DNA of 64,000 bases from Cryoendolithus antarcticus (lineage: Eukaryota > Ascomycota > Dothideomycetes > Cladosporiales > Cladosporiaceae), in NCBI GenBank assembly GCA_002077065.1, contig NAJO01000039.1, positions 248,001 to 312,000 of the forward strand, read 5' to 3'. Below the pieces are notes generated by a model. That model made no database searches and was not told the origin of the DNA. It worked only from the letters and a program-made list of their open reading frames with translations. Positions 23,255 through 33,611 of the stretch are shown here, in pieces (within the stretch, counting starts at the first letter, position 1; each line of letters begins with the position of its first letter). The translations under genes and the position numbers were made by a program.

Positions 23255-25078
23255 ATGCCACAGCCCTCCTACTTCCCCCAAATGCTGCAGTCCCCCGGCG
23301 GCGCTCTTGCGCCGCCCCGCGACTCCCTCGAACTAGCCTCCCTCGCATCCTCAAACCATGACTCCGGCGATCGCTCGAGTTTCGACTCCTCCTCCCCGCT
23401 CGGCACGCCCTCAAGTCGCAAGCTCTCCTTTTCCGACCCCGCCAGACCAGGACCCAATGCCGTGCGCCGTAGCTACTCCGTCTCGTCGGCGTTCGATTTC
23501 GCGGGCGCGATGTTCCCGCTTTCGTCGTCGGGAGCAGGGTATACGGCGCTGGGGACGCCTTTGACGCCGAATTTTGATCTGGGCGCGCAGAGTCTAGAGA
23601 AGAATAAGAGTCTGACGTATTTGAATGGGTTGAGTTTGGTGGTTGGGCTCATTATTGGGAGTGGGATCTTCTCCTCGCCGGCGAGCGTGAATAGTAATGC
23701 GGGATCGCCTGGTGCTGCGTTGATTGTATGGGTCGTTGCTGGGCTGCTTGCTTGGACGGGCGCGGCGAGCTATGCTGAGCTGGGAGGTGCAATACCACTC
23801 AATGGAGGAGCGCAAGTCTATCTTAGCAAGATTTTCGGCGAGTGGGCTGGATTTCTATTCACTTGGTGTGCGGTGATGGTGCTCAAGCCTGGGAGTGCTG
23901 CGATCATCGCATTGATCTTCGGCGAGTACATGGTTCGTGCATCGATTGGTGCAGACGCCTCAGATGTCAGTCCGTGGATCAACAAGGCAGTCGGCGTCAT
24001 TGGCTTGCTGCTTGTGACGCTGCTCAATTGCGTCTCGACGCGACTTGGAGCACGAAGTGCAGATCTCTTCATGTTCCTCAAATTCATTGCATTGCTCGCC
24101 ATCACTGTGCTAGGCATCACAGTCGCGGCAACAGGCTGGTCCTATCATCGCGAATCTCTGTCAACCACATGGAAGACCACCAACTGGTTCGAGGGCACTT
24201 CCACCTCGACTTCGAACTGGGCAGTCGCACTCTACGCCGGTCTGTGGGCTTACGACGGCTGGGACAACACGAATTACGTGGTGGGCGAGATGGTCAATCC
24301 CGCCCGCGACCTCCCACGGACAATACACACCTCCCTCCCGCTCGTCATCCTCGCCTACATATTGGCTAATTTAAGCTACATCTTCGTCCTCCCCATCGCC
24401 ACAATAAACGCCTCCAACACCGTCGCCGTAGCCTTTGGCTCCACAGTCCTCGGGCCCATCGGCAGCCTGGTCCTCGCCCTTACAGTCTCGGGCTCCTGCT
24501 TCGGCGCGCTGAACGCCACGACCTTCACCGCTGGCCGTCTGGTCTACGCAGCCGGAAAGGAGGGCTACATCCCCAGTTTGTTCGGGACCATAGGTCTCTC
24601 CTCTTCTTCACAGATTCGACTCCCTCGGCGAAGTGCTCAGGCTAAGAGGTTCACGCGCTTCATTGCAGATGAGCAGGGTTTCTTCTATACGCCTATTTAC
24701 GCCATGGCTCTCAACGCCGCGCTCACAGCAGTCTACATCATCATCGGCGACTTCACGACCCTCACAACCTTCTACGGCGTCGCCTCATACCTCTTTTACT
24801 TTGGCGCTGTCGTCGGTCTCATCGTCCTCCGCGTCAAAGAGCCGGAACTCGAGCGGCCGTATCAGTGCTGGATTGTGACGCCGGTAGTGTTCTGCTGCGT
24901 CAGCTTATTCCTGGTCAGTCGAGCGATTTTCGCGAAGCCTTTCCAGGCGCTGGTGGTGTTTGGGTTTATTGCGGCGGGGGTGCCGTTGTTTTGGTGGAGG
25001 GTGGGGAGCAAGCGTAGGGGGAAACGGCAGAGGGAGGAGGGGTGGTGGAAGTTTTGGAGACGGTGGGGGAGGAGTTGA
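23255..25078 (+). CDS. amino acid permease, LAT/SLC7-like (APC superfamily)
   Basis: Intronless, 607 residues. A Ser/Pro-rich cytosolic N-terminus of about 125 residues is followed by roughly 12 membrane helices. Helix 1 carries the unwound GxGIF substrate motif (LSLVVGLIIGSGIFSSPASV). Further landmarks are YAELGGAIPLNGGAQVYL at helix 3, the ALYAGLWAYDGWDNTNYV motif at helix 6 that is typical of L-type transporters, and EMVNPARDLPRTI in the following loop. The family resembles yeast Mup1/fungal LAT permeases, which import methionine or large neutral amino acids at the plasma membrane. The long N-terminal tail rich in Ser could be a phosphorylation and ubiquitin-ligase adaptor site, as known for fungal permeases. 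Substrate is not decided by the sequence. The C-terminus is very basic and Trp-rich (GWWKFWRRWGRS). Confidence 0.9.
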   Translation: MPQPSYFPQMLQSPGGALAPPRDSLELASLASSNHDSGDRSSFDSSSPLGTPSSRKLSFSDPARPGPNAVRRSYSVSSAFDFAGAMFPLSSSGAGYTALGTPLTPNFDLGAQSLEKNKSLTYLNGLSLVVGLIIGSGIFSSPASVNSNAGSPGAALIVWVVAGLLAWTGAASYAELGGAIPLNGGAQVYLSKIFGEWAGFLFTWCAVMVLKPGSAAIIALIFGEYMVRASIGADASDVSPWINKAVGVIGLLLVTLLNCVSTRLGARSADLFMFLKFIALLAITVLGITVAATGWSYHRESLSTTWKTTNWFEGTSTSTSNWAVALYAGLWAYDGWDNTNYVVGEMVNPARDLPRTIHTSLPLVILAYILANLSYIFVLPIATINASNTVAVAFGSTVLGPIGSLVLALTVSGSCFGALNATTFTAGRLVYAAGKEGYIPSLFGTIGLSSSSQIRLPRRSAQAKRFTRFIADEQGFFYTPIYAMALNAALTAVYIIIGDFTTLTTFYGVASYLFYFGAVVGLIVLRVKEPELERPYQCWIVTPVVFCCVSLFLVSRAIFAKPFQALVVFGFIAAGVPLFWWRVGSKRRGKRQREEGWWKFWRRWGRS

Positions 25079-25644
25079 GATAGTCTGTATGGCATCACGC
25101 TTTGCACGGCAGTACCGTGACCGCAAGAAAACGGTGCCACACATTGTCGCGCCTGAGGCATTAAGATGCCTGATCTGAGCTTCATCGCACTTCCCCCTAG
25201 GCCATGTCTGCTGCTGCGTCTTCTAAGACCCACGTATTTGATTGCATACATGTCGAGCGACCCCTTCGATGCTGCGCGCATGGTCGCATCGCTCAAGATC
25301 AGTCGGTCGAGTCTCGCCATCGACCTGACTGCAGGTGCTGTTGGGCTGCATGTGGCGCAGCGCTAGCGCCAAGGTGGGTGTGCTGACCTATGACAGCATG
25401 AGGCCGGCATCTGCAATCTGTGTAATGATCGAGGCTGCTTGATGTGAACGCGCTCATCCGATCAAGGGCTTTCCGCGCGATGTGATGGCAGATGATGCCC
25501 GGACGGCGGCTGATCGCAGGCCGGGCGATCTGACAGTGTCTGGCGGAGTGAATGCCGCTGACAATGCGAGGCTACATTTCGGGAACATCAATACCCGTAT
25601 GTTGGAGTGCTGATGAGACGAGAGATTGTAAAGGCACTGACTAG
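25079..25644. other. intergenic region upstream of ankyrin locus
   Basis: About 560 bp. It may contain a short 5' exon for the ankyrin gene, since the frame open from 25645 has no ATG before its ankyrin sequence. Acceptor-like CTAG sites lie near 25641-25651, but I could not identify that exon. Confidence 0.35.
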
Positions 25645-27492
25645 AGACTAGTCACGAACTACAGATACACCCTCGCCAAGCGGAGATCAGATGAGACACT
25701 CCGCTCGGACCGACGCAATGAGGAGCTCTTACGAGCCGCTGCTGAGGGACAGACGCCCAGAGTCCGTCACTTGCTTGAGCTGCAAGCCGACTTCGACTAT
25801 AGAGACGACTTGGACTTGACTGCCCTTCACCATGCAGTCTTCAGCGGCTTCGAAGACGTAGTGTCACTCTTGATACAGCGAGGTGCTGATGTGAACTCTC
25901 CGAGCCTCACTGTTGGCACGCCGTTGATCCTGGCGATTCTCAAGCAACGCTCGAACGTCGTGGAACTGCTAGTCTCTGCGCGAGGTATCAACGTGGACGC
26001 TATAGCAGAATCGCTGGGATCGGCCATGCACTGTGCAGCATTTTCAGAGAACATAGACATCATCAAAATTTTGGTCGCGCACGGCACCGATGAAGATCGC
26101 GAAAGGAGACTTAATTGTGAGGCTGAGATGGTTCCACCTGCGCTGAGCGCTATTTGTTCCTGGACCGGCAGCCGCACGCCATTTCTACCTCATTCAACGA
26201 ATGGGTGCTGGTCTAGAGCCACACCTATATTGATAGCAGTCCTGACTGCAGAGTGGGCGGTAGTGAAGCTGATGCATACGCAGCATATGGCGATGAATCG
26301 TGAGTGGTCGCTCAAGGCACCGAGCAGCCAGGGCGTTCATGACAATGCCGTCTCTGACAAGCAATCGGATGTCGGTACCTTCGATCTTGTTAGCATAGCA
26401 TATGCCAGACACAAATCAGTACTTTTAGAGTGTTTGCTCCTCCACGGCGCCGAGGCCGATAACTTGTATGCGGACGGGACGACCCTCCTTATGCGCGCTG
26501 CGAGGGACGGCGATACCGACTGCCTCAAGATTCTGTTGACGAGACAACCCGAAGTGGATCGGCGTGGCCCAAAGGGACGAACGGCGCTGTTCTATGCCGC
26601 GTCTTCTGGCTGGGAGCAATGCATAAGGATACTTCAAACATATGGTGCTCAAAATACAATTGCGGATGATGAGGGCGATACGCCGCTCCACTATGCAAGT
26701 GCTGCGGGACATCGCAGCACCGTGCAGCTGCTGCTTGAGTCCGGTGCAGACGTTAACTGCGTCAACAAGGAGGGTCAGACAGCTCTTCATCTGGCCTTCG
26801 CAAATCAGCGACTTCCGGCAATGCTCTGCCTTGTAAACGCTGGTGCGAAGTGTGACTTGCGAGCCGAGGACGGGACATCGCTGTTACACATACTACTTGG
26901 GCTTCATGAACAGCATGGGTTCACCGGATTCGTCGCAGACTTCGTTCCCTGGCCGCTGGTCGCGATGTCACTTGACCAGGAGACCCTAGGTACGACCAGT
27001 ACTGGCGAGCCCGATGTCTTTGAGCAGGTTCTGTCCTCAGCTAAAGCCAAGGAGCTCGAGGCTACCAATAACTTTGATGTCCACCTACGCGAAGCCTTCC
27101 TTCTCTACTGCGCGTCGTGTATGGATACCGCGCCTCGCTTGCTCGGCTTACTACACGCTCTTGGCGGTGTTGTGAGTGCCATGGCGGACGGACTGACCTG
27201 CATTCATATTGCCGTGACTGAAGGCAATGCAGCTTCTGTGCAGGATCTCCTGGCTTTCCAGCAGACTTCGGGGTTGATCGTAAATGCGGACTTGAGTTCG
27301 GTCTTGAATGAATGCCTCATGTTAGCAGTGGAAATGCAGCACGCTGACGTGGTGGCTTCGCTCTTGAAATATGGTGCAGATCCATATAGCAGGGTCGACG
27401 ATGGGCGCACTATCATGAACCTTGCTACTTCGTCAAGCTCTGTAGAAGTCGTGACGCTGTTGCGCGACGCAGCCGGCGATGCGCCATTATAA
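25645..27492 (+). CDS. ankyrin-repeat protein, main open frame
   Basis: Open frame of about 615 codons with many ankyrin repeats. The first recognisable repeat is at about 25720 (NEELLRAAAEGQTPRVRHLL), then LTALHHAVFSGFEDVVSLLI. A central run is close to consensus: TTLLMRAARDGDTDCLKILL, RTALFYAASSGWEQCIRIL, DTPLHYASAAGHRSTVQLLL and QTALHLAFANQRLPAMLCL. A degenerate last repeat precedes the TAA at 27490-27492. No ATG lies at the head of the frame, so the gene probably starts in an upstream exon that I cannot place, or the start has been lost. Ankyrin arrays bind protein partners; no effector domain is visible here. The same frame continues past the TAA for another 640 codons (see the next entry), so the true product may be longer or the locus may be broken. 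Confidence 0.65.
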   Translation, partial: RLVTNYRYTLAKRRSDETLRSDRRNEELLRAAAEGQTPRVRHLLELQADFDYRDDLDLTALHHAVFSGFEDVVSLLIQRGADVNSPSLTVGTPLILAILKQRSNVVELLVSARGINVDAIAESLGSAMHCAAFSENIDIIKILVAHGTDEDRERRLNCEAEMVPPALSAICSWTGSRTPFLPHSTNGCWSRATPILIAVLTAEWAVVKLMHTQHMAMNREWSLKAPSSQGVHDNAVSDKQSDVGTFDLVSIAYARHKSVLLECLLLHGAEADNLYADGTTLLMRAARDGDTDCLKILLTRQPEVDRRGPKGRTALFYAASSGWEQCIRILQTYGAQNTIADDEGDTPLHYASAAGHRSTVQLLLESGADVNCVNKEGQTALHLAFANQRLPAMLCLVNAGAKCDLRAEDGTSLLHILLGLHEQHGFTGFVADFVPWPLVAMSLDQETLGTTSTGEPDVFEQVLSSAKAKELEATNNFDVHLREAFLLYCASCMDTAPRLLGLLHALGGVVSAMADGLTCIHIAVTEGNAASVQDLLAFQQTSGLIVNADLSSVLNECLMLAVEMQHADVVASLLKYGADPYSRVDDGRTIMNLATSSSSVEVVTLLRDAAGDAPL

Positions 27493-29421
27493 AATGATGC
27501 AGATCCGTCATCACTCACCATTGCTAGCATGCTCGCCACACAGCTCCGAAAGACTTCCAAGGACATTGTCTTTAGCCATACTCTAGGGCCTCTACGCACC
27601 TCTCCCGATAACGCTCTGCTCCTGGATAGTCAACAAGATCGTCTCGATATTGATGCCAATCTACACGGCATGAGATCGCCGCTCGAACTGTCCACGACGC
27701 GCAGTGGGATCGATCGTATCACCACGGGCGACGTGATCGCCCTCATGGACCATCTGGCTGTTCGAGATCAGAAGCACAATGTCCGCGACAACGAAGTGTT
27801 GGCCTTCCTTGTGCGCAGCGCTGCTGAGCTGCGCGATAATTACGGCGACATCCAGCGCTGCATTGACCATCAGAACGTGACTCTTGTGCGAGATGCGGGA
27901 TCAGAAGGCGGTCAAGTCACGTTCCATGCAAGAAATATTGGAGCTCCACCGCCGACTAGTTGGCCTCAAGATGGACTTACAGTGCGCCAGAGTATGGTTA
28001 GACATATCCTCGAAAAACTTCCTGGTGGGAAGAGCAGAAGTGATCTAGCCATGATCGAGAGGATGCTTGTAGAGCTCTTGGATGATATTGAAGTTCAGAA
28101 GGCAAGCATGAGAGTAATTGCAGAACAGCCTCAAGAGCATGGCGAAGCAACGAAAGCTAAAAGCTCGCGCATGGGTGATGAGACTGCCTGTCAACCTGAC
28201 ACGCGATACTGGCGAGCCACGAGCTCTGCTCAAACCAGCGATGTCAGGCATTCGAGTCGCGCGTCGGTGGCGACACGAGTAGACAAGCAGCACAACTCGG
28301 CCGACGAGGACGTCCAGAAGGGGCAAGACAACCATAGCACCCGTAAGGCAGTTGCTCAGCGCAGTAGTAAAGAGTGTGAGGGGGTTGTAGGTTTGAGGCA
28401 AGCGCCGCAGCGCAATGGTATTTCGGAAAAGGAACAAGCTATACAAATCACAACTCATGATCGACGTCGCCAACGCCCCAATCCGGACGCCGAGCTTGTG
28501 CCGGGTGCTGAAGCGGCATCTCGCCGCATCTGAGAGCAGATGGAAATTTTAAATGTCTCTATCGACCTGAGCGCCAAGCAAAGGGAAGCCGATCGCAGGA
28601 TCCTTATGGCAGCCGCTCAGCGCAATGTCAGCGCATCTATGCATCGCATGGACATTGATCTTAAACAAGATGCTGGTATCGTCTCGCCGGCCAGGACTGC
28701 TGAGCGAGCCCCTGAACGCAGGCAAGAGGTGCGGAACGACAGTACCTGGAAGCCCAAGAAACACGTGGCAGAGTCTAGGAACCTGGCGTCGAGAACGTTT
28801 CGCGATGTTCACAAGATACCGTCTCCGACGCCGAATCTCGAGCCTGTCGCTCCGCGTACAGAGGGCGAGGTCGAGCCTGAGCGCTCTCGATATCAGTATT
28901 CCGACGCTCTCGCAGCGCGTAACAACCGAACGCGAGGGGCTCTCGAGTTCATGAGCGCCGCCGTCAATAGTAAGAAGCCCTTGGACGAGCTTACGAAAGA
29001 CGTGAAGCAAGCGCTCGAGATGGCCTGCCCTTACATGCATGTGCTTTACAGCAAAGTCGATGAACTCGACCACAAAGATCGCGAGCGCGTGAAACGTGTA
29101 TTTGTGTGTTCACTCAAGGACCCGAAGACGCTCAAGACGGAGCTTGATTTTGAGATTACTATCGTGAACGTGCCGCTTAAGGCCAGGACCTTCGCCGTGG
29201 TTTTCAAGCAGCAGACGAACTTAAAATACGCTTCCACGGCTGCAACCTTTCCAAATGAATTCTTCAAACCAGCCGTTATTGCCACCTGTTATGGCAGCGA
29301 TGCGAGACCCCAAAGGGCGTGGCAACTGCGGCTTTCGTCTTCTCGTAGCAGAAGCCCAGAACACATGTCTCTGCCGGAAGTCTCCCGTTGCAACCTCAAG
29401 GAAACGTCTACACGGCCATAG
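27493..29421 (+). pseudogene. same-frame continuation of ankyrin locus, cut by stops
   Basis: After the TAA at 27490 the identical frame stays open to a TGA at 28531-28533, then again to 29421. The first block (ATG at 27529) has helical sequence such as DVIALMDHLAVRDQKHN and MIERMLVELLDDIEVQ, followed by a hydrophilic Ser/Gln/Arg-rich linker. The second block (ATG at 28540) has MEILNVSIDLSAKQREADRR, a helical DELTKDVKQALEMACPY, and KVDELDHKDRERVKRVFVCS. No family is recognised. With gaps of 36 and 6 nt between stop and next ATG, three separate same-strand genes would leave no room for UTRs. A single ancestral gene with two nonsense mutations is more likely; in-frame introns or readthrough are alternatives. 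Near the end, a different frame (about 29373-29490) also looks protein-like (NVYTAIGLGLNGDESLYTG), hinting at a further frame change or intron. Confidence 0.5.
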
Positions 29422-29619
29422 GATTAGGTTTGAATGGCGACGAGTCGCTATACACTGGGGCCGTGAATGCGATAGTGCGGAGATTGCAAGCATAACGACA
29501 ATTGATAGGTCGAGACTCGAGCTCTGCAAATACCGAAACCAATCAGTGCCTCGCTGGGCAGTCGAGTAGCACCTTACTTCCCTCGACAGTACCATGCAAG
29601 TCATTAAGACTGGCTGTGA

Positions 29620-30561
29620 TCATCCCGTGACCACCATCCCACCCTCAGCTTGCTCTCCGTCCTCCCACTCCGGCCACCTTGGATCCAGAACCCAATCCCG
29701 ATCTCCTGGCCTCTCCTGCAACGGCCGCCAGACGGTCCGCACAACTCTGCCTTCACTTGGTCGGATCCTCAGATGCACTCCCGTCCCCTTCCCACCCCTG
29801 TACAACGTAATCTCGAACTCGGCATTCGGAATCTGGGTGAGAGCTACGACGACTGGGGACGTTTCGGGAGACCAAATCATGCTGTAGCTGTCGGGGCCAA
29901 CGTAGTATATTCGTAGATCGAGCTGTTGGATGTTGTGGAAAGATTTCGGGCCGAAGCAGGACGTCAGAAGGTCGATCAGCTGGGCTGTGGAGTCTGGAAC
30001 GATTTGGGGGCGTCGCTTGATCTCTACAGGTTGAGGCAGAGTTGCGTTGGGAAGTTGAGCGCCGTGCTGCGCTCTGTAGCCCGATTTGCTGCCTGTGTAG
30101 GCGCCTGCTAAGTGTATTGAGCGGGCTTGTTGCAGCAGTCCTGGGGCGTGAGTTCGTAGAATGTGCAGGCCACTTGGGTAGGAGACGAATAGCGAAGCAT
30201 TGCGACCATGCGCGCGCGTGGCCAGATGGCTTCTCAGCTCATTATGTATTTGTCGATTGACACGTGATAAGGTGGCGTGTGCATCGTGATAATCTCTCCT
30301 TGTCCCTTGGGTGGCTTCGGCGCTTACGTGGGCTGATTTAGAGGTGCTCAAGAGCCCAGCGTCGTAACCTGAGATAATGACGGGTTCGTGGTTGTGCTGC
30401 AGGCCTGAAAATGGCTTGCGGCCCTCACCGTAAAGACGATGAACGATATCTGGCGCAGATCCGGTCAATTCCGCGCTTCCTATCGTAATTTGAGAGCTGT
30501 GATAGAGAGCAATATCGTAGATTTGGAGTCGTAGCTCGGTGGGTAACCCTAGGAATGCCAT
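29620..30561 (-). CDS. F-box-like fungal protein
   Basis: 313 residues in one exon from the ATG at 30561. It opens MAFLGLPTELRLQIYDIALY, the short LP-x-E-L-R-x-x-I-Y motif typical of a very large fungal group related to F-box proteins. Further on are VNRQIHNELRSHL (the conserved C/N-R-Q-I-x-x-E block of the same group) and a C-terminal beta-rich region. The ATG upstream at 30591 adds ten residues before the motif; I prefer 30561 because the family usually starts right at this motif. True F-box proteins recruit substrates to SCF ubiquitin ligases, but for this fungal group that role is unproven. Neighbours give no hint of function. Confidence 0.72.
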   Translation of the reverse strand: MAFLGLPTELRLQIYDIALYHSSQITIGSAELTGSAPDIVHRLYGEGRKPFSGLQHNHEPVIISGYDAGLLSTSKSAHVSAEATQGTRRDYHDAHATLSRVNRQIHNELRSHLATRAHGRNASLFVSYPSGLHILRTHAPGLLQQARSIHLAGAYTGSKSGYRAQHGAQLPNATLPQPVEIKRRPQIVPDSTAQLIDLLTSCFGPKSFHNIQQLDLRIYYVGPDSYSMIWSPETSPVVVALTQIPNAEFEITLYRGGKGTGVHLRIRPSEGRVVRTVWRPLQERPGDRDWVLDPRWPEWEDGEQAEGGMVVTG

Positions 30562-30631
30562 CGCGGAAAAAGAACCCAAGTAAGGTGACACACGCGACTC
30601 GATATCAAACTGCTGTAGATGTATTCGACTG

Positions 30632-30978
30632 TTACGACTGCGACACCTCGAGGCCGAGATTTGATGGTGTCGAATCGCCCTCTCTCCAGAACGTCTGGAA
30701 CTCCTGAGCTCCTACACCGCCGGTCGTGATAGCGGAATGTTTAGCTACTGTTTCGGCGAGAAGATGGAGATGAACGTTGTCCCGAATGCTTCGCTGCTCT
30801 GTCGGCGAGAGGTACAATATGTTATGCGAGTCGAAGGTGCGTATGATGTGGTTGCGAACCTCGGACTCGAGATGGATCGACAATGACGCATCTGGCTGTG
30901 GTGACTGCAGCTTTAGGTTTGCTGTGCTATCGACACCGTGGAAAACACAAGATACAGGCGCAGCGTAGCAGACGGGCT
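30632..30978 (-). other. possible orphan exon or gene fragment
   Basis: An open stretch of about 115 codons ending at 30632. It contains protein-like sequence (SIHLESEVRNHIIRTFDSHN, YLSPTEQRSIRDNVHLHLLAETVAK) but no ATG at its head and a stop just upstream. It could be the last exon of an unplaced gene or a remnant. No family recognised. Confidence 0.3.
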
Positions 30979-31097
30979 ACGACGTGATCACACGAGGGAC
31001 AGGAAGTACTGAATCAGCATTCGCTGGAGAAATGGGCAGTCCAGAAGACTGGAATTGAGCACCAAGCACGCTATCGTAATGCCATCATCCACTACAT

Positions 31098-32000
31098 CTA
31101 GTCACCCCCACCGCCATCATCCCCTCCTCCATCATCTCCACCACCATCGCCCATCGCCTCGCCAATCATCATTCCTCCTATCAGACCCCCTCCAAGACCC
31201 AACGCAGCGCCACCAGCCATGCCCATACCACCACCGCCACCTTGCCTGCGCATCGGCTGCTGTCCATACCCGCCGCCATAACCTTGCTGCGGGTATCCAC
31301 CGTAGCCTTGCTGAGGATAGCCGCCATAGCCTTGCTGTGGGTACCCTTGCTGCATTTGACCTCCACCGTAGCCCTGTTGACCGTAAGGTCTACTACTCGA
31401 GCCGCCGCTGCCAAGCTTTGAGGTAAGCTTGGAGAAGAGTCCTTTCTTGCCACCTTCGTCGCGAGGTGGAAGTTCCGACTGCCCGTAAGGACTTTGCTGT
31501 TGCTGACCGTAGCCACTTTGCTGTTGCTGACCATAGCCACCTTGCTGCTGCTGTCCATATTGAGATGCCTGCTGACCATACGACGGCGCGCCGCCATGCC
31601 CACGCACTCTCGACTCCTCCTCAGCTTGCAAGCGGCGCGCTAGAGCTTCATCACTCTCTGCGCCACCGCCGTACGGGTTATTACTCCCGAACGCACCCTT
31701 CTCAGTCGTGTGTTGTGAGTTGTTGTGATCGTAGCCTGGCAGGCCGCCGCTCTGGGAACCGGGTGGCCCGCCTGGTGGCGGACTTTCGCCTGCAGCGTAG
31801 ACTGGGTGGGTCGGAGTCTCCCATTGCGATGCCTTGGTATGGGTGTTCACATAGAAGTAGGCTTTGTAGTTGGGGTCGAAGACTGGTTTCCAACCTGCGG
31901 GGACTGTGGGCGGGGGCGGGCCCTGATGCGATTGTCAGTGAATTCTGGAGACTGTCGGTTTTGGCGCTCAGCTTACCGGAGGCGGCGCAAAGTCAGCCAT
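31098..32000 (-). CDS. WW-domain protein with Gln/Gly/Tyr repeats
   Basis: Two exons, 32000-31977 and 31922-31098, give 282 residues; the intron starts GTAAGC and ends CATCAG. A Pro-rich start (MADFAPPPGPPPP) leads into a WW domain at about residues 16-46, with the two signature Trp at 19 and 42 and the aromatic triplet YFY at 30-32. WW domains bind Pro-rich peptides. Next come a DEALARRLQAEEES helix resembling a UIM-like segment, repeated QYGQQQQGGYGQQQQSGYGQ, then PQQGYGGYPQQGYGG repeats, and a Gly-rich hydrophobic stretch (GGAALGLGGGLIGGMMIGEA) before a terminal GGGDD run. The Gly/hydrophobic part recalls glycine-zipper membrane segments. The Pro-rich N-terminus could bind the protein's own WW domain. 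Function unknown; possibly stress- or trafficking-related, by analogy only. Confidence 0.82.
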
Positions 32001-32372
32001 CCTGATGCTTCACTGAATGACACTCGAGCTTGTCGAGGTCGAGGGATGGGAGACTAGACGATCTGGTGTCCATGCTGCCGGTTTATGGTTATTGTTGATG
32101 TCATTCTCTTGGTATTCACTGCGCCTCCCCCACCACGTTGCTAGTGGCGCACCACGTGCCAACATGTGAGGAGAGGGGACTTTATGGCGCGTGATTCAGA
32201 AGACGCGTTCTTAATCACCGCAATTTTCGACCTTCGATAAGTCCATGGAAGGCATTACGAGTGCACAGTTGTACAGCTGACGATACGAAACGCGAATTGC
32301 TATCAGACTACACGATCCCAATTCGCACGCCTCTGCCTCGGTCCTGGGGTTATTTTCCCAAGGTCCCTCCGA
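32001..32372. other. intergenic region
   Basis: About 370 bp between the WW-domain gene start and the 3' end of the dioxygenase, both on the minus strand. Presumed promoter of the WW gene. Nothing recognised. Confidence 0.4.
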
Positions 32373-33611
32373 TCAGTCCTCTGGCCCAGCCAGACCCAGA
32401 GCTTGCCTCCTGGTTGGCGCATCCGCCTCAAAGAACGGCTTCTCAGCGAGCGAGGTGACACGGGTGCCATGACGTGGCTCACTGCCCTCGTAGTCCCAGC
32501 TGGCGTTGTGGATGGTGATTCTGAACGACGTTAGCCGGGCTAGGACAGTCACGAACGACACATCTCACCTGTTGTCCCAAAGAGCCGATGTTCGCGGAGT
32601 CCACTTGAATCTCACCTGGATGTCGACATTCTGCGAGCGTTGTCAGCAATCCGGGTCCGTGGAGCAGATGGACTGAAGTATGGTACTGACCTTCTCGTAG
32701 ACATCGTACAAGTAATTCAAGATCAGGTCACTTTCAGCCTTGTCCAACCCGACAATGCTCCTGGTCATAGCCCTATTGATGAACAACGACTTCCAACCAG
32801 TGGCGGGGTGGACCCTCACGAGCGGGTGCTCGCGCAGTATGTGCTTCGGCCCAGCATGCTCATTACCTCGCTCGAGGTAAGTGTGTGCTGAGCAGTAGAC
32901 CGCCTTTCGACCGTCGATTATCTTGCGAAACTCGGGGGAGAGCTTCTCGTAGGCCGAGTAGCCACTCGCCCACAGCGTGTCACCACCGATTGTGGGAACC
33001 GTGTCGTTGTGCAAGTGGGTGATGCCTGCTGGCTGCAGCTCGTGTACGAGATCAGTGTGCCAGCGAGACGCACCTCCGGGATTGCGGAAGTCGGCTTTGC
33101 GCTCTGTGGCCTGGAGAGCAGGCCAGATGACTGTGGTGCCTTCTACACCTGGGACGTGAGGAGCTTGAGGATGCACCTCTACGATGCCATAGTGGTCACC
33201 AAGTGTCCTCTGCTGTTGGGGTGAAATGTCCTGGTCACGGAAGAATACCACCGATCGCTCAGCAATCAGCAAGGCTAGCTCGTCGCGCTGCTGGTCGTTC
33301 AGATCCTTCAGCTGAAGCCCCTCGATCTCCGTACCGATGTGGCTTGTCAGGTGCGTGACTTTGCTTGCAGCATTCAGGAGGTTTGACTTGGACGGATTCG
33401 ACTTCTTCGCACGAGCACCAGCGTCATCGTGATCCCAGTTGGTGCTGCGAATCTTGTAGGCGTCATCGAGGTACAGAGGAGCGGCAGGTCGGTAGGGGTA
33501 GCCATTGCTGAGATCAATGCCGGCTTTCTCGAGGCGCGTCTTGGTGGGTGCTGGGAGGCCAAGAGTGTCCTTCTTGGGCTGGACAACATCTGCGTGGGTG
33601 TCAATGATCAT
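32373..33611 (-). CDS. TauD-type Fe(II)/2-oxoglutarate dioxygenase
   Basis: Oxidises a sulfonate or related small molecule using Fe(II), 2-oxoglutarate and O2; bacterial TauD releases sulfite from taurine, and fungal homologues are commonly called sulfonate dioxygenases. Exons 33611-32691, 32630-32569 and 32520-32373 give 376 residues with consistent phases. The Fe-binding H-x-D is in SRWHTDLVHE, the distal His is in ITIHNASWDYEG, and the 2-oxoglutarate-binding Arg is in PRHGTRVT. Also conserved are AERSVVFFRDQDISPQQQ and SLFINRAMTRSIVGL. All catalytic positions are present, so it should be active. The substrate is not fixed by sequence; other members act on herbicide-like acids or alpha-keto substrates. 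No sulfur-assimilation neighbour is seen. Confidence 0.9.
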
